From Bartonella sp. DGB1 (GTDB lineage: Bacteria; Pseudomonadota; Alphaproteobacteria; Rhizobiales; Rhizobiaceae): 64,000 nt of DNA. Position numbers and translations under genes: made by a program. The notes beneath the pieces were generated by a model that was given only the letters and a program-made list of their open reading frames with translations, searched no databases and was not told where the DNA came from. Every line of letters begins with the position of its first letter. Within the stretch, counting starts at the first letter, position 1. Where the stretch lies: contig NZ_CP166769.1 of NCBI RefSeq assembly GCF_041345015.1, positions 682,001-746,000 of the forward strand, given 5' to 3'. Positions 18,717 to 30,250 of the stretch are shown here, in pieces.

Positions 18717-18840
18717 GGTTAATGTGAGGAATTTTAATATAAATTTTGTTCCACATTCGCATGAAGAGTCAACATATTTTATTGATAGTGATATGATATT
18801 AGTTGAAAGTAATAAAATACTGGGGTATGTTCGTGACTAA
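18709..18840 (+). CDS. Mini-ORF 2 of the nuoD-start repeat (43 residues)
   Basis: GTG 18709 follows GGGG. The product starts [17 protein letters not shown] and ends ILGYVRD before TAA. Most differences from unit 1 change the amino acid, so they give no sign of selection on the peptide, but the frame is open and the 8-base stop/start overlap is kept. Confidence 0.35.
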   Translation: MTRVNVRNFNINFVPHSHEESTYFIDSDMILVESNKILGYVRD

Positions 18841-18964
18841 GTTTAATGTAAGGAATTTTAATATAAATTTTGTTCCAGATTCTCGCGAAAAGACAACATA
18901 TTTTGCTAGTGGTGATATGATATTAGTTGAAAATAATAAAATATTGGAGTGTGTCCGTGGCTGA
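18833..18964 (+). CDS. Mini-ORF 3 of the nuoD-start repeat (43 residues)
   Basis: GTG 18833 opens a frame starting [17 protein letters not shown]. It stops at TGA 18962-18964, overlapping the first codons of nuoD (GTG 18957) by 8 bases. It is the most diverged unit from units 1-2, but its 3' end is nearest to the nuoD ribosome site. It could couple translation to nuoD. Confidence 0.35.
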   Translation: MTKFNVRNFNINFVPDSREKTTYFASGDMILVENNKILECVRG

Positions 18965-20147
18965 GGTTAATGTAAGAAATTTTAATATAAATTTTGGTCC
19001 ACAGCATCCTGCTGCGCATGGTGTGTTGCGTATGGTATTAGAATTAGATGGTGAATTAGTTGAGAAAGTAGATCCGCATATTGGTTTATTGCACCGTGGT
19101 ACTGAAAAGTTGATGGAGACAAAAACTTATTTTCAGTCTGCTCCTTATCTTGATCGTTTAGATTATGTAGCTCCAATGAATCAAGAGCATGCTTTTGTAT
19201 TGGCAATTGAAAAATTACTAAATTTGGAAGTACCTAAAAGAGCTCAAGTTATAAGGGTTTTATTTTCTGAGATAGGTCGTATTTTAAATCATTTATTAAA
19301 TATTACCACTCAGGCTTTAGATGTTGGAGCATTAACTCCTCCGTTATGGGGTTTTGAGCAGCGTGAAAAATTAATGGTTTTTTATGAAATGGCTTCTGGC
19401 GCAAGGTTGCATGCTAATTATTTTCGTCCGGGAGGCGTACATCAGGATTTACCAGAAAAATTAATTGAAGATATAGCAAAATTTGTTGATCCTTTTTTAA
19501 AGCGAGTAAAAGACTTAGATAGTTTGTTAACTAATAACCGTATCTTTAAACAAAGAAATGTCGATATAGGTTCTGTTAGTTTAGATGAAGCTTGGGGTCG
19601 TGGCTTTTCTGGTGTTATGATAAGAAGTGCTGGAGCGGCGTGGGATTTACGTAAATCACAGCCGTATGAATGTTATGCTGAGTTGGATTTTGATATTCCA
19701 GTAGGAAAGAATGGCGATTGTTATGATCGTTATTTAATTCGTATGGAAGAAATGCGACAATCAGCAAGTTTAATTTTGCAATGTGTTGAATTGTTGTTAG
19801 GACGAGAAAGATATGGCAAACATATTAGTGATGATCGTAAAATTGTACCACCTAAGCGTCAAGATATGAAAAATTCTATGGATGCGTTAATTCAGCATTT
19901 TAAATTATTCAGTGAAGGTTTTCATGTTCCGGCGGGTGAAGTTTATGTTGCTGTAGAAGCGCCTAAAGGTGAGTTTGGTGTATTCTTGGTCTCAGATGGT
20001 AGTAATCGACCTTATCGGGTTAAATTAAGAGCTCCTAGTTATGCGCATTTACAGGCTATGGATCATTTGTGTAGAGGTCATATGTTACCAGATGTTTCTG
20101 CTATCTTAGGTTCAATAGATGTTGTTTTTGGGGAGATAGATAGATAA
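18957..20147 (+). CDS. nuoD: NADH-quinone oxidoreductase subunit D
   Basis: The 49-kDa subunit forms the quinone-binding cavity with NuoB. GTG 18957 is chosen: GGAG lies at 18946-18949, and the product [33 protein letters not shown] matches the family start. A longer frame from TTG 18927 would run through repeat sequence. The core [29 protein letters not shown] and the C-terminal [11 protein letters not shown] are normal; about 396 residues. The gene itself is intact despite the repeats in front. Its stop TAATG overlaps the nuoE start. Confidence 0.97.
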   Translation: MAEVNVRNFNINFGPQHPAAHGVLRMVLELDGELVEKVDPHIGLLHRGTEKLMETKTYFQSAPYLDRLDYVAPMNQEHAFVLAIEKLLNLEVPKRAQVIRVLFSEIGRILNHLLNITTQALDVGALTPPLWGFEQREKLMVFYEMASGARLHANYFRPGGVHQDLPEKLIEDIAKFVDPFLKRVKDLDSLLTNNRIFKQRNVDIGSVSLDEAWGRGFSGVMIRSAGAAWDLRKSQPYECYAELDFDIPVGKNGDCYDRYLIRMEEMRQSASLILQCVELLLGRERYGKHISDDRKIVPPKRQDMKNSMDALIQHFKLFSEGFHVPAGEVYVAVEAPKGEFGVFLVSDGSNRPYRVKLRAPSYAHLQAMDHLCRGHMLPDVSAILGSIDVVFGEIDR

Positions 20148-20800
20148 TGACAGTTCGTCGTCTTGCTGATGAAAATATTCAACCAGATCATTTTTCTTTT
20201 ACTAAAGATAATGAAAATTGGGCAAAATTATTAATAAAACGCTATCCTATGGGCAGACAACAATCAGCTGTTATTCCTTTATTAATGAGAGCTCAGGAGC
20301 AGGAGGGGTGGGTTACCAGAGCCGCGATAGAATATGTTGCTAATTTATTATCTATGGCTTACATAAGAGTTCTAGAAATAGCGACTTTTTATACTCAATT
20401 TCATTTGCATCCAGTAGGTAAATTAGCTCATATACAAGTATGTGGTACAACACCATGTATGTTACGTGGAGCTGAAGAGCTTATAAAAATCTGCAAACGT
20501 CGGATAAATAATAATCCACTTGAAACAACTTCAGATGGCAAGCTTTCATGGGAAGAGGTGGAATGTCAAGGCGCTTGTGTAAATGCTCCTATGGTAATGA
20601 TATTCAAAGATACTTATGAAGATTTGACACCGGAGACTTTTGAAAAAATTATTGATATGTTTGAAGCTGGAGAAGGAGATAAAATAACTCCAGGTTCACA
20701 AATATCTCGTAGAAGTTCAGAACCTATTAGCGGTTTGACATCGCTTGTTGGTGACCCTTCTAATCTTGCAGTAGTTAAATCCAATAAGGATAAAAAGTAA
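20147..20800 (+). CDS. nuoE: NADH-quinone oxidoreductase subunit E
   Basis: The 24-kDa subunit with a thioredoxin-like fold and a [2Fe-2S] cluster (N1a). Cluster Cys are seen in [11 protein letters not shown] and [13 protein letters not shown]. The body covers about residues 1-170; the last about 45 residues are a polar tail. Start and stop overlap nuoD and nuoF as TAATG, so translation is coupled. Confidence 0.95.
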   Translation: MTVRRLADENIQPDHFSFTKDNENWAKLLIKRYPMGRQQSAVIPLLMRAQEQEGWVTRAAIEYVANLLSMAYIRVLEIATFYTQFHLHPVGKLAHIQVCGTTPCMLRGAEELIKICKRRINNNPLETTSDGKLSWEEVECQGACVNAPMVMIFKDTYEDLTPETFEKIIDMFEAGEGDKITPGSQISRRSSEPISGLTSLVGDPSNLAVVKSNKDKK

Positions 20801-22074
20801 TGTTGTTGGATAAAGATCGTATTTTTACAAATTTATATGGTTTTCATGATCTTTCTTTAAAAGGCGCAATGTCACGTGGGCGTTGGGATAATACTAAAGC
20901 AATCTTAGAAAAAGGTCGTGATTGGATTATTGAAGAGGTTAAAAAATCTGGTTTGCGGGGTAGAGGTGGTGCTGGATTTTCTACCGGTTTAAAATGGTCA
21001 TTCATGCCTAAAGTTAACGATGGGCGTCCGCATTATTTAGTGGTTAATGCAGATGAATCAGAGCCCGGTACTTGTAAAGATCGCGAAATATTACGGCACG
21101 AGCCTCATAGTCTTATAGAGGGTTGTGTTATCGCTAGTTTTGCTATGGGTGCTCATAAAGTTTTTATTTATGTTAGAGGCGAATATATCCGTGAACGAGA
21201 AGCTTTACAACGTGCTGTAGACGAATGTTATGATGCAAAATTATTAGGTAAAGATACTATTCATGGTCATCCTTGTGATATAATTGTCCATCATGGCGCT
21301 GGTGCTTACATATGTGGTGAAGAAACGGCTTTGTTAGAAAGTTTAGAAGGTAAAAAAGGTCAACCGCGCATGAAGCCTCCATTTCCTGCTAATGTTGGTT
21401 TATATGGTTGTCCTACTACGGTTAATAATGTAGAATCAATAGCAGTAACACCTACAATTTTACGTAGGGGGGCGGATTGGTTTGCTTCTATTGGTCGCCC
21501 TAATAACGTTGGTACAAAATTATTTATGATATCTGGTCATGTGAATACACCTTGTACTGTTGAGGAATCTTTAGGAATAACTTTTAAGGAGTTAATTGAA
21601 AAACATGCGGGTGGTATTCGTGGTGGTTGGGATAATTTATTAGCCGTAATACCTGGTGGTGCTTCGTGTCCTCTAATAAAGGGTGAAAATATTTACGATG
21701 CGATAATGGATTTTGACGGTATGCGAGAGAAAAATTCTTCTTTTGGAACAGGAGGAGTTATAGTTATGGATAAAACAACTGATATTATTAAAGCTATATG
21801 GAGAATATCAGCCTTTTTTAAACATGAAAGTTGTGGTCAATGTACACCTTGTCGCGAAGGCACCGGTTGGATGATGCGTCTTTTAGCTAAAATGGTTAAA
21901 GGCGAAGCAAAGGTAAAAGATATTGATTTATTGTTTGATCTTAGTAAGCAAATAGAAGGTCATACAATTTGTGCCTTAGGAGATGCGGCAGCTTGGCCTG
22001 TGCAAGCTTTAATAAGGAATTTTCGCCCTGAAATTGAGGCAAGAATTGAACAATATACCTATAATGCAATATAA
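20800..22074 (+). CDS. nuoF: NADH-quinone oxidoreductase subunit F
   Basis: The 51-kDa NADH- and FMN-binding subunit. It has the NAD site [20 protein letters not shown], the FMN region [36 protein letters not shown] and the [4Fe-4S] (N3) motif [15 protein letters not shown]. Length 424 is normal. The start overlaps the nuoE stop. Confidence 0.97.
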   Translation: MLLDKDRIFTNLYGFHDLSLKGAMSRGRWDNTKAILEKGRDWIIEEVKKSGLRGRGGAGFSTGLKWSFMPKVNDGRPHYLVVNADESEPGTCKDREILRHEPHSLIEGCVIASFAMGAHKVFIYVRGEYIREREALQRAVDECYDAKLLGKDTIHGHPCDIIVHHGAGAYICGEETALLESLEGKKGQPRMKPPFPANVGLYGCPTTVNNVESIAVTPTILRRGADWFASIGRPNNVGTKLFMISGHVNTPCTVEESLGITFKELIEKHAGGIRGGWDNLLAVIPGGASCPLIKGENIYDAIMDFDGMREKNSSFGTGGVIVMDKTTDIIKAIWRISAFFKHESCGQCTPCREGTGWMMRLLAKMVKGEAKVKDIDLLFDLSKQIEGHTICALGDAAAWPVQALIRNFRPEIEARIEQYTYNAI

Positions 22075-22111
22075 GTTATGGCTATATAGCAGATAATTGC
22101 TAGGAAAAATG

Positions 22112-24193
22112 ATGATAAAAATTAAAATTGATAATAAAGAAATAGAAGTCCCATCTCATTATACTTTATTACAAGCTGCTGAAGCTGCCGGAGTAGAAAT
22201 ACCACGTTTTTGTTTTCATGAACGTTTATCTATAGCTGGTAATTGTCGTATGTGTTTAGTTGAAGTTAAAGGCGGACCTCCAAAACCGCAGGCTTCTTGT
22301 GCTTTGGCGGTAACAGACTTACGTCCTGGTCCTAACGGCGAGCCTCCAGAGGTTTTTACCTCTAGCCCTATGGTTAAAAAAGCTCGTGCCGGTGTGATGG
22401 AATTTTTACTTATCAATCATCCGTTAGATTGTCCTATCTGTGATCAAGCCGGTGAATGTGATTTACAAGATCAAGCTATGATATATGGTCGTGATAATTC
22501 ACGCTATTGTGAAGATAAGCGAGCTGTTACTGATAAATATATTAGTCCTTTGATAAAGACAGTTATGAATCGTTGTATTCATTGTACTAGGTGTGTACGT
22601 TTTACTACTGAGGTTGCTGGTATATCTGAACTAGGTTTAACTGGGCGTGGAGAAGATGCAGAAATAACAACTTATTTAGAGGCGGCATTAACATCTGAAT
22701 TACAAGGAAATGTCATTGATTTATGTCCAGTTGGAGCACTTACTTCTAGACCTTATTCCTTTGTTGCGCGTCCTTGGGAATTGACTAAAACTGAATCTAT
22801 AGATGTGATGGATGCTTTAGGTTGCAATATAAGAATTGATACTAGAGGTAAAGAAGTATTACGAATTTTACCAAGAGTTAATGAAAATATTAACGAAGAA
22901 TGGATTTCTGATAAAAGTCGTTTCTCTTATGATGGTTTAAAGTTGCAGCGTTTAGATCGTCCTTATGTAAGAAAAGATGGCGTTTTAACTCCAGTCAGCT
23001 GGGATGAAGCTTTTTCTACTATCGCTGATGTGGTAAAAAAAACCAATGCTAATAATATAGGAGCTATAGCGGGTGATCTAGCTGCTGTAGAAGAAATTTT
23101 TGCGCTTAAGTCATTGCTTGAAAAATTAGGCTCAGAAAATATGGAGTGTAGGCAAGATGGTGCTCAATTTAATCCTGCTTATGGAAGAGAAAGTTATATA
23201 TTTAATAGTAAAATATCTGGTATAGATAAAGCAGATGCTATATTACTTGTTGGCTGTAATCCTAGAGAGGAAGCAGCTATTTTAAATGCTCGTATATTGG
23301 TAAATCAACGTCGTAATCATATTCCTATTGGACTCATAGGCAAACAGGTGGATTTACGTTATCCTTATCAATATTTAGGTGCAGGTACAGATAGTTTATT
23401 AAGTTTAATAGATGGTAAAATAGATTTTTTTGATATTTTAGATAAAGCGAAAAATCCTCTCATAATTGTAGGAGCAGGCGCCTTAGTTGGTAAAAATGGT
23501 GTTGAAATATTAGCAAAAGTAGCATTATTAGCAAGTAAGGTTAATGCTTTGCGAGAAGATTGGAATGGATATAATATCTTACATACTGCTGCAGCTAGAG
23601 TTGGAGCATTAGATATAGGATTTGTTCCTAAAAATCCAATTGTATCTGCATTGACTTTAGTTAGAAATATGGATTTGTTATTTTTACTTGGAGCAGATGA
23701 AGTTGATTTAACTAATAAAAGCGGTTTTATTGTCTACATTGGTACGCATGGAGATAAAGGTGCACATGCAGCAGATGTTATTTTACCAGCTGCAAGTTAT
23801 ACTGAAAAATCTGCTACCTATGTTAATACAGAAGGTAGAGTGCAAATGACTAATAGAGCTAATTTTCCTCCTGGTGATGCTCGTGAAGATTGGTCAATAA
23901 TTTGTTCTTTAGCTAAATTTATTGGCGTAGAACTACCTTTTGATAATATTAATTCTTTACGTGATGCTTTATATATAAAATATCCGCATTTAGCGCAAAT
24001 TGATGAAATAATATTTAGCGATATAGATAAATTATTAGAATTATCTTCGATGCCAGTTAAGTTAAAAAAAGATAATTTTACTACTGTTATAAAGAATTTT
24101 TATACTAGTAATTTTATATCTCGTGCTTCTGTTATCATGGCAGAATCTTCTGCTTTGGCTAACTCTGTTACAAATAAATTGGTTAAAAGTTAA
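22112..24193 (+). CDS. nuoG: NADH-quinone oxidoreductase subunit G
   Basis: The 75-kDa Fe-S subunit of complex I, 693 residues. ATG 22112 is chosen: AGGA is at 22102-22105, and [14 protein letters not shown] lines up with the usual MAKIKVDGKEIEVP; an ATG at 22109 is possible. Cluster ligands: [15 protein letters not shown] and C of PQASC (2Fe-2S), [13 protein letters not shown] and [10 protein letters not shown] (4Fe-4S). A molybdopterin-oxidoreductase-like domain follows. Confidence 0.97.
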   Translation: MIKIKIDNKEIEVPSHYTLLQAAEAAGVEIPRFCFHERLSIAGNCRMCLVEVKGGPPKPQASCALAVTDLRPGPNGEPPEVFTSSPMVKKARAGVMEFLLINHPLDCPICDQAGECDLQDQAMIYGRDNSRYCEDKRAVTDKYISPLIKTVMNRCIHCTRCVRFTTEVAGISELGLTGRGEDAEITTYLEAALTSELQGNVIDLCPVGALTSRPYSFVARPWELTKTESIDVMDALGCNIRIDTRGKEVLRILPRVNENINEEWISDKSRFSYDGLKLQRLDRPYVRKDGVLTPVSWDEAFSTIADVVKKTNANNIGAIAGDLAAVEEIFALKSLLEKLGSENMECRQDGAQFNPAYGRESYIFNSKISGIDKADAILLVGCNPREEAAILNARILVNQRRNHIPIGLIGKQVDLRYPYQYLGAGTDSLLSLIDGKIDFFDILDKAKNPLIIVGAGALVGKNGVEILAKVALLASKVNALREDWNGYNILHTAAARVGALDIGFVPKNPIVSALTLVRNMDLLFLLGADEVDLTNKSGFIVYIGTHGDKGAHAADVILPAASYTEKSATYVNTEGRVQMTNRANFPPGDAREDWSIICSLAKFIGVELPFDNINSLRDALYIKYPHLAQIDEIIFSDIDKLLELSSMPVKLKKDNFTTVIKNFYTSNFISRASVIMAESSALANSVTNKLVKS

Positions 24194-24204
24194 TAGGTGG
24201 TCTA

Positions 24205-25254
24205 ATGATAGCATTTTTTACTAATAATATTTTACCTATATTATATATTATTTTTCAGTCTTTATTATTAATTATATTACTATTGTTAATAATAGCTTAT
24301 TTGCTTTATTTAGATAGAAAAGTTTGGGCTGCAGTTCAATTGCGTCGTGGTCCTAATGTTGTTGGTCCTTTTGGTTTGTTACAGTCTTTTGCGGATTTAT
24401 TGAAATTTGCGTTAAAAGAACCTATAATTCCTTCAGCAGCTAATAAATGGGTTTTTTTATTAGCACCTATAGTAACGGCGGGTTTAGCTTTATCAGCTTG
24501 GGCGGTTATTCCTGTTAGTGCTGGTTGGATGATTGCTGATATAAATGTTGGTATTTTATATGTATTTGCAATAATTTCCTTAGAAATTTATGGAGTTTTA
24601 ATGGGCGGTTGGGCTTCTAATTCAAAATATCCATTTTTAGCATCTTTACGTTCTGTTGCACAAATGATATCATATGAAGTCTCTATAGGCTTTATAATAG
24701 TTTCAGTTTTATTATTAGTTGGTTCTTTGAATTTAACTGATATAGTTTTAGCGCAAACTAATGGTATAGGAACATATTTTGGTTTACCTAACTCATTTTT
24801 AGATTGGCATTGGTTTGTTCTATTCCCTTTATTTATTATGTTTTTTATTTCTAGTTTAGCTGAGACGAATAGACCGCCGTTTGATTTGGTAGAGGCTGAG
24901 TCTGAGTTAGTTGCAGGGCATATGGTTGAATATTCTTCTATTCCATATATGTTGTTTTTTTTAGGGGAATATGTAGCCATTGTTTTAATGTGTTCTTTAA
25001 CAACAATTTTATTCTTAGGTGGCTGGTTGCCACCAATTGATGTATTTTGGCTTAATTGGGTTCCTGGAATTATTTGGTTTATTTTAAAGACGTTATTTTT
25101 ATTTTTTATGTTTGCTTTAGTAAAAGCTTTTGTTCCACGTTATCGCAGTGATCAACTTATGAGATTAGGTTGGAAAATATTTTTACCTTTATCTATGGCT
25201 ATGTTAATGATATTAGCATTAATATTAAAATTAATCAGTTTGAGTGGGTTATAA
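24205..25254 (+). CDS. nuoH: NADH-quinone oxidoreductase subunit H
   Basis: A membrane subunit of 349 residues with about eight helices that links the quinone cavity to the proton channels. The family motifs [28 protein letters not shown] and [25 protein letters not shown] are intact. The stop overlaps nuoI as TAATG. Confidence 0.97.
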   Translation: MIAFFTNNILPILYIIFQSLLLIILLLLIIAYLLYLDRKVWAAVQLRRGPNVVGPFGLLQSFADLLKFALKEPIIPSAANKWVFLLAPIVTAGLALSAWAVIPVSAGWMIADINVGILYVFAIISLEIYGVLMGGWASNSKYPFLASLRSVAQMISYEVSIGFIIVSVLLLVGSLNLTDIVLAQTNGIGTYFGLPNSFLDWHWFVLFPLFIMFFISSLAETNRPPFDLVEAESELVAGHMVEYSSIPYMLFFLGEYVAIVLMCSLTTILFLGGWLPPIDVFWLNWVPGIIWFILKTLFLFFMFALVKAFVPRYRSDQLMRLGWKIFLPLSMAMLMILALILKLISLSGL

Positions 25255-25745
25255 TGAAAAAATTATTTAATGTAGCAAAATCACTATTACTATTAGAATT
25301 TATTTCAGCAATATGTTTAGCGTTACGCCAATTTTTTGCTCCTAAAGCTACTATTAATTATCCATATGAAAAAGGTGAAGTTAGTCCAAGGTTTAGAGGG
25401 GAACATGCTTTACGTAGATATCCTAATGGTGAAGAAAGATGCATTGCTTGTAAATTATGTGAAGCCATTTGTCCTGCACAAGCTATTACTATTGAGGCAG
25501 CGCCAAGAAAGAATGATGAAACTCGTCGTACAACACGTTATGATATAGATATGGTGAAATGTATTTATTGCGGTTTTTGTCAAGAAGCTTGTCCTGTGGA
25601 TGCAATTGTTGAAGGGCCTAATTTTGAATTTGCAACTGAAACTAGAGAAGAATTATATTATAATAAAGAAAAATTGCTCGATAATGGTGATAGGTGGGAA
25701 AGAGAAATTGCTAGAAATATTAAATTAGATTCACCTTATCGTTAA
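25254..25745 (+). CDS. nuoI: NADH-quinone oxidoreductase subunit I
   Basis: A 163-residue ferredoxin-like subunit carrying clusters N6a and N6b: [16 protein letters not shown] and [19 protein letters not shown] 25254 overlaps the nuoH stop. An upstream in-frame extension to 25170 runs inside nuoH and is rejected. Confidence 0.97.
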   Translation: MKKLFNVAKSLLLLEFISAICLALRQFFAPKATINYPYEKGEVSPRFRGEHALRRYPNGEERCIACKLCEAICPAQAITIEAAPRKNDETRRTTRYDIDMVKCIYCGFCQEACPVDAIVEGPNFEFATETREELYYNKEKLLDNGDRWEREIARNIKLDSPYR

Positions 25746-25792
25746 TTTATTTTAAACTAACTATATTTACTATTTTAGTAGAAAGGGTAAAA

Positions 25793-26416
25793 ATGTTAAT
25801 TACAGGATTAGCTGGTTTATTTTTTTATTGTGCTGCATTTATTTTGTTGTTAAGTGCAGCATTAGTAGTAACGGTGAAAAATCCTGTTCATGCAGTATTA
25901 TTTTTGATTCTTTGCTTTGTTAATGCGTCTATTTTATTTCTATTAACAGGAGCAGAATTTTTAGCAATGATATTATTAATCATTTATGTAGGGGCTATAG
26001 CTATATTATTTTTATTTATAGTTATGATGATAGACATTGATTATATAAAAGTTAAAAAATATTCTAAAAATTCTCTGTTGTTAGGTTTTATGGTTGCTAT
26101 TATAACTTTTTTAGAATTATCATTTTTGTTTTTTCAGACTTCATTTCCTACAAATGTAGTTAATTCTTTTTCTCCTTTACTAGATAGTGAATTAACTAAC
26201 ACGGAAGCATTAGGAAATATCTTATATACAGATTATATTTTTTACTTTGAATTAGTTGGTCTAATTTTATTAGTTGCTATGATATCTGCTATTTCCTTAA
26301 CCATACAACATAAGTTAGTAAAAAGACAATCTGTATCAGCGCAAGTGAATCGTACTATAAGTGACTCTATAGAAATTAAAAAGGTTGAAACAGGAAAAGG
26401 ATTGGGTGAACAATGA
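25793..26416 (+). CDS. nuoJ: NADH-quinone oxidoreductase subunit J
   Basis: A membrane subunit, 207 residues, five helices. The signature [40 protein letters not shown]-type segment is present in the expected place (about 25-70), ending in a polar tail. AAAGGG precedes the start. The 3' end overlaps nuoK by 4 bases. Confidence 0.95.
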   Translation: MLITGLAGLFFYCAAFILLLSAALVVTVKNPVHAVLFLILCFVNASILFLLTGAEFLAMILLIIYVGAIAILFLFIVMMIDIDYIKVKKYSKNSLLLGFMVAIITFLELSFLFFQTSFPTNVVNSFSPLLDSELTNTEALGNILYTDYIFYFELVGLILLVAMISAISLTIQHKLVKRQSVSAQVNRTISDSIEIKKVETGKGLGEQ

Positions 26417-26721
26417 TAATTACCATTACTCATTATCTTATAGTTTCTTCGATATTATTTATCATAGGTATTTTAGGTATTTTTATGAATCGTAAAAATA
26501 TTCTGACTATTTTAATGTCTATCGAAATAATATTATTATCAGTAAATTTAAATTTTGTGGCTTTCTCAGCTAATTTACAAGATTTATTAGGGCAAATTTT
26601 TACTTTATTTATTTTAGCGGTTGCTGCTGCTGAAATAGCTATAGGTCTTTCTATTACAGTGTTATATTATCGTAATAAAGGATCCATTGATATAGATGAT
26701 ATAAATTCTATGAAAGGTTAA
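26413..26721 (+). CDS. nuoK: NADH-quinone oxidoreductase subunit K
   Basis: A 102-residue three-helix subunit related to MrpC. The helix-2 segment [19 protein letters not shown] and the helix-3 segment [20 protein letters not shown] carry the conserved buried Glu residues of the proton path. Starts inside the end of nuoJ. Confidence 0.96.
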   Translation: MIITITHYLIVSSILFIIGILGIFMNRKNILTILMSIEIILLSVNLNFVAFSANLQDLLGQIFTLFILAVAAAEIAIGLSITVLYYRNKGSIDIDDINSMKG

Positions 26722-26727
26722 GACAAA

Positions 26728-28689
26728 ATGCTCCTATATAATTCTATAGTTTTTTTACCTTTTTTAGGATTTTTATTCTCTGGTATTCTTGGTAAAAGGT
26801 TAGGGGGTAGCCTTGCTGGAATTGTTTCCTCTGGGTTAGTAGTATTAGCAGCTTTTTTATCTATATGGCTGTTTTTTATGACGAATATTAGAGGTAATTC
26901 GGGTACTATATTTACTTTGTTGCCTTGGGTTACGTCTGGTAGTTTATCATTTGACTGGAGCTTGCGTTTTGATAATTTAAGTGTATTAATGCTTGTTGTC
27001 GTTAATGTTATTTCTGCTTTAGTACATATTTATTCTATTAGCTATATGAATAAAGATGCTAGTGTTGAAAGATTTTTCGCTTATCTTTCCTTATTTACTT
27101 TTTCTATGCTTATGTTAGTTACTGCTAATAATCTATTGCAGTTATTTTTTGGTTGGGAGGCAGTAGGTTTAGTTTCTTATTTATTGATTGGTTATTGGTA
27201 TGAAAAAGAGGCAGCAACTTTAGCTGCTTTTAAAGCTTTCGTTGTTAATAGAATAGGGGATTTTGGTTTTTTATTAGGTATTATAGGTATATTTGTTATA
27301 TTTTCTACTGTGAATTTTGATGATATTTTTATCAAATCCAGTAGTTATTTCGATAGTCATTTATCTAGTTATAGTATTTTCAATTTAGCTATTTCAAAAC
27401 AATTGATGATAGATATTGTTTGTTTCTGTTTATTTTTAGGAGCTATGGGTAAATCTGCGCAGTTATTTTTACATGTGTGGTTACCAGATGCTATGGAAGG
27501 TCCTACGCCTGTTTCTGCACTTTTACATGCCGCTACAATGGTGGTAGCTGGTGTTTTTATGGTAGCAAGGTTAGCTCCGGTATTTTCGCTATCTCCTAAT
27601 ATATTAATATTTATTTTATTTATCGGATCCGTTACTGCTATTTTTGCTGCTACTATTGCTATTGTGCAAAATGATATTAAACGTATTATTGCCTATTCTA
27701 CTTGCTCACAGTTAGGTTATATGTTTGCAGCATTAGGAGTAGGGGCTTTTAGCGCGGGTATGTTCCATTTATTTACTCATGCATTTTTTAAAGCCTTATT
27801 ATTTTTAGGGGCTGGATCTGTTATCCATGCATTATCAGGGCAGCAAGATATTCGTAAAATGGGAGCTTTATATAAGATTTTACCTTTTACTTATATTTGT
27901 ATGTTAATTGCTACTTTATCTTCTGTTGGAGTTGGTATACCTGGTACGCATTATGGATTATCTGGATTTTTATCAAAAGATTCTATTATTATGTCCGTAT
28001 TTTTAGTTGATAATAGTATAGCTTTTATCGCAGGATTGTTATTGATCTTAGCAACATTTTTTACTAGTTTTTACTCATGGAGATTAATGTTTTTAACTTT
28101 TCATGGTCGTAAGAAATTGGTATCTGGAAAAGAGAAAAAATTACATGATTGTGATTTTTTAATGAAAATAGTTTTATTTATCTTAACACTAGCTACTTTA
28201 TTTGTTGGTATGATTTTTCAACCTTATTTTATCGGTCACTTATCGACAATCTTTTGGGGCGATAGTTTAACTAATGTAACGGCTTCGGTTCCTGAAGTGA
28301 GTAATTTATTCTGGGTAGAAATATTAGTAGCTTTATCAGTTTGGTTAGGGTTTATAAGCTCATTTATAATCTATATAATATATCCTCAATTGGTGAATAT
28401 AATTACTGATAAGTTTAATGTTATTTATAAAATTCTATTAAATGGTTGGTATTTTGATTGTTTATATAGATGTTTATTTGTAAATTCGATAGTTAAATTA
28501 AGTTTTTTTCTACAAAATATTGATAAAAAAATAAATTTTTGGGGACCTAAAAATATCTCTTTATTAGTGATTAAATTTACTAATAAAGTAAGTGAGTGGC
28601 AAAGAGGCTATATTTATCATTATGCATTTGTTATGGTAATTTCTATAACACTATTTATTGGTTGGTTGATTTTAGGGAATATAAAATAA
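26728..28689 (+). CDS. nuoL: NADH-quinone oxidoreductase subunit L
   Basis: The distal antiporter-like subunit, 653 residues with many helices and the lateral-helix C-terminus. Key segments: FFGWEAVGLVSYLLIGYWYEKEAA (conserved Glu), FVVNRIGDFGFLLG, LHVWLPDAMEGPTPVSALLHAATMV and KRIIAYSTCSQLGYMFAALG. The stop overlaps the nuoM start. Confidence 0.97.
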   Translation: MLLYNSIVFLPFLGFLFSGILGKRLGGSLAGIVSSGLVVLAAFLSIWLFFMTNIRGNSGTIFTLLPWVTSGSLSFDWSLRFDNLSVLMLVVVNVISALVHIYSISYMNKDASVERFFAYLSLFTFSMLMLVTANNLLQLFFGWEAVGLVSYLLIGYWYEKEAATLAAFKAFVVNRIGDFGFLLGIIGIFVIFSTVNFDDIFIKSSSYFDSHLSSYSIFNLAISKQLMIDIVCFCLFLGAMGKSAQLFLHVWLPDAMEGPTPVSALLHAATMVVAGVFMVARLAPVFSLSPNILIFILFIGSVTAIFAATIAIVQNDIKRIIAYSTCSQLGYMFAALGVGAFSAGMFHLFTHAFFKALLFLGAGSVIHALSGQQDIRKMGALYKILPFTYICMLIATLSSVGVGIPGTHYGLSGFLSKDSIIMSVFLVDNSIAFIAGLLLILATFFTSFYSWRLMFLTFHGRKKLVSGKEKKLHDCDFLMKIVLFILTLATLFVGMIFQPYFIGHLSTIFWGDSLTNVTASVPEVSNLFWVEILVALSVWLGFISSFIIYIIYPQLVNIITDKFNVIYKILLNGWYFDCLYRCLFVNSIVKLSFFLQNIDKKINFWGPKNISLLVIKFTNKVSEWQRGYIYHYAFVMVISITLFIGWLILGNIK

Positions 28690-30245
28690 TGTTTAATAAT
28701 TATCTAATTTCTTTATTTCTTTTTTCACCTTTTATCGCTAGCTTGTTAGTCTTATTTTGTGGTAAAATTTTAAATTCTCGAAAGCTTGCTTATTATGTGG
28801 CTTTAGGAGCTAGTATAATAATTTTTATTTTCGCATTGTTATTTTATTATTGTTTTACTCCTGAACAATTAGCTGATAGTTCATCAACCAAGTTATTTTG
28901 GTTTGCTGAAGGTATTTCTTACTATTTAGCAATAGATAATATCTCATTGATATTTATTTTATATATTAGTTTTATTTTTCCTTTTTTAATATTATCTACT
29001 AGCAATAATCACTCATGTTATGCATATTTTATTTGTCTGTTATTGTTAGAATTTGCTTTATTAGGAGTGTTTTTATCAAGGAATCTATTATTATTTTATA
29101 TCTTTTTTGAGGCTAGTTTGATCCCCGTATTTTTTATTATGTTTTTGTGGGGTGGTAATAATCGTTTTTATGCTAGTTTTAAGTTTTTTCTTTATACTTT
29201 ATGCGGTTCATTGTTAATGCTGGTAGGTATGATGATATTATATAGTTATAGTTCTAGTTTAAATATTAATGAATTATTGATATATGATATACCGCCTTTG
29301 CTGCAATTGTCGTTATTTTGGTTGTTCTTTATTGCTTTCGCTATAAAATTACCTATTTTCCCGCTGCATAGTTGGTTAAGAAATGCTATTATCGAAGCAC
29401 CTAAAGAAATGACTATGGCTATAGCGGGTATATTATTTTTATTAGGTGGCTATGGAATATTATTCATTATTTTACCTTTATTTCCTTTAGCGGTTAGTCA
29501 ATATAAATTTTTTATTTATATTATTTCAATAATAGGCGTTTTTTACGGTTTTATAATCGCTCTATGTCAAACAGATGCTAAAAAACTTATGTGTTATTCT
29601 CTGATAGCGCATATGTCATATATTGTGTTAGGTCTCTTTTCTGGAAATATTTACGGTATAGAAGGTGCTATCTTTCAAATGTTAGCGCATGGTTTGATTG
29701 CATTAGCTATTTTTTATCTTATTGGTATATTATATGAAAGATTTCAATCGAGTGATATACTTTCGTTTTCGAATTTAGCAAAAAAAATGCCTAAATATTC
29801 TAGTGTGTTATTAATTTTAATTATGGCAAATATTGGTTTGCCGGTAACAGCTGGCTTTGTAGGAGAGTTTTTAATATTTGTATCTATATATAAATATTCA
29901 TTTATCTTATCTATTTTGGCAACTATGGGCGTGTTTTTATCTGCTAGTTATGCATTATGGTTTTATAGAGGGTTAATATTTAGAAGTTCAAATATTGATA
30001 GTTTAGAATATGTAGATCTCACAGTAAAAGAAAAATTTATCTCCTATAGTTTTGTTGCTGTTATTTTATTTTTCGGGATTTACCCTAGTCCGATTTTTAA
30101 ACTTATGTCGTTTGAAATTGGTAATAAAGTTTATTCGTTACAGGAACAATCTTTTATAGCTTCTGATAAAATAGCTATCTCTAATTATTCTGATTATATT
30201 AATCCTAAATATTTATCCAATGTAAATATATCACGGGTAAGGTAA
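28689..30245 (+). CDS. nuoM: NADH-quinone oxidoreductase subunit M
   Basis: An antiporter-like proton channel subunit, 518 residues, starting at ATG 28689 (MFNNYLISLFLFSPF). YIFFEASLIPVFFIMFLWGG carries the conserved Glu; IKLPIFPLHSWLRNAIIEAPKE and DAKKLMCYSLIAHMSYIVLG follow. Some usual residues are changed (WLRNA where WLPDA is common), which suggests relaxed or lineage-specific evolution. A longer frame from 28596 lies in nuoL and is rejected. Confidence 0.95.
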   Translation: MFNNYLISLFLFSPFIASLLVLFCGKILNSRKLAYYVALGASIIIFIFALLFYYCFTPEQLADSSSTKLFWFAEGISYYLAIDNISLIFILYISFIFPFLILSTSNNHSCYAYFICLLLLEFALLGVFLSRNLLLFYIFFEASLIPVFFIMFLWGGNNRFYASFKFFLYTLCGSLLMLVGMMILYSYSSSLNINELLIYDIPPLLQLSLFWLFFIAFAIKLPIFPLHSWLRNAIIEAPKEMTMAIAGILFLLGGYGILFIILPLFPLAVSQYKFFIYIISIIGVFYGFIIALCQTDAKKLMCYSLIAHMSYIVLGLFSGNIYGIEGAIFQMLAHGLIALAIFYLIGILYERFQSSDILSFSNLAKKMPKYSSVLLILIMANIGLPVTAGFVGEFLIFVSIYKYSFILSILATMGVFLSASYALWFYRGLIFRSSNIDSLEYVDLTVKEKFISYSFVAVILFFGIYPSPIFKLMSFEIGNKVYSLQEQSFIASDKIAISNYSDYINPKYLSNVNISRVR

Positions 30246-30250
30246 AATTT

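Larger units (their letters stand above)
18510..18956 (+). repeat. 124-bp tandem repeats of the nuoD start region
   Basis: Three full units begin at GTG 18585, 18709 and 18833, and nuoD itself begins at the fourth position, GTG 18957, so the period is exactly 124 each time. A worn partial unit precedes them (clear from 18510, perhaps from the nuoC stop). Units 1 and 2 differ at about 8 of 124 positions, units 2 and 3 at about 20. Each unit holds a GGAG/GGGG ribosome site, a GTG start and the codons for NVRNFNINF, as in NuoD. After that the units diverge from nuoD, though [11 protein letters not shown] still resembles Nuo[12 protein letters not shown]. Because 124 is not a multiple of 3, successive units lie in different frames. 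Confidence 0.95.

Noticed and set aside
18927-18956. Upstream TTG start for nuoD
   Set aside because: It would add ten residues from repeat sequence; GTG 18957 has the GGAG site and gives the family N-terminus.
18510-18956. CRISPR-like array before nuoD
   Set aside because: The units are contiguous 124-bp direct repeats without spacers and carry coding sequence related to nuoD.
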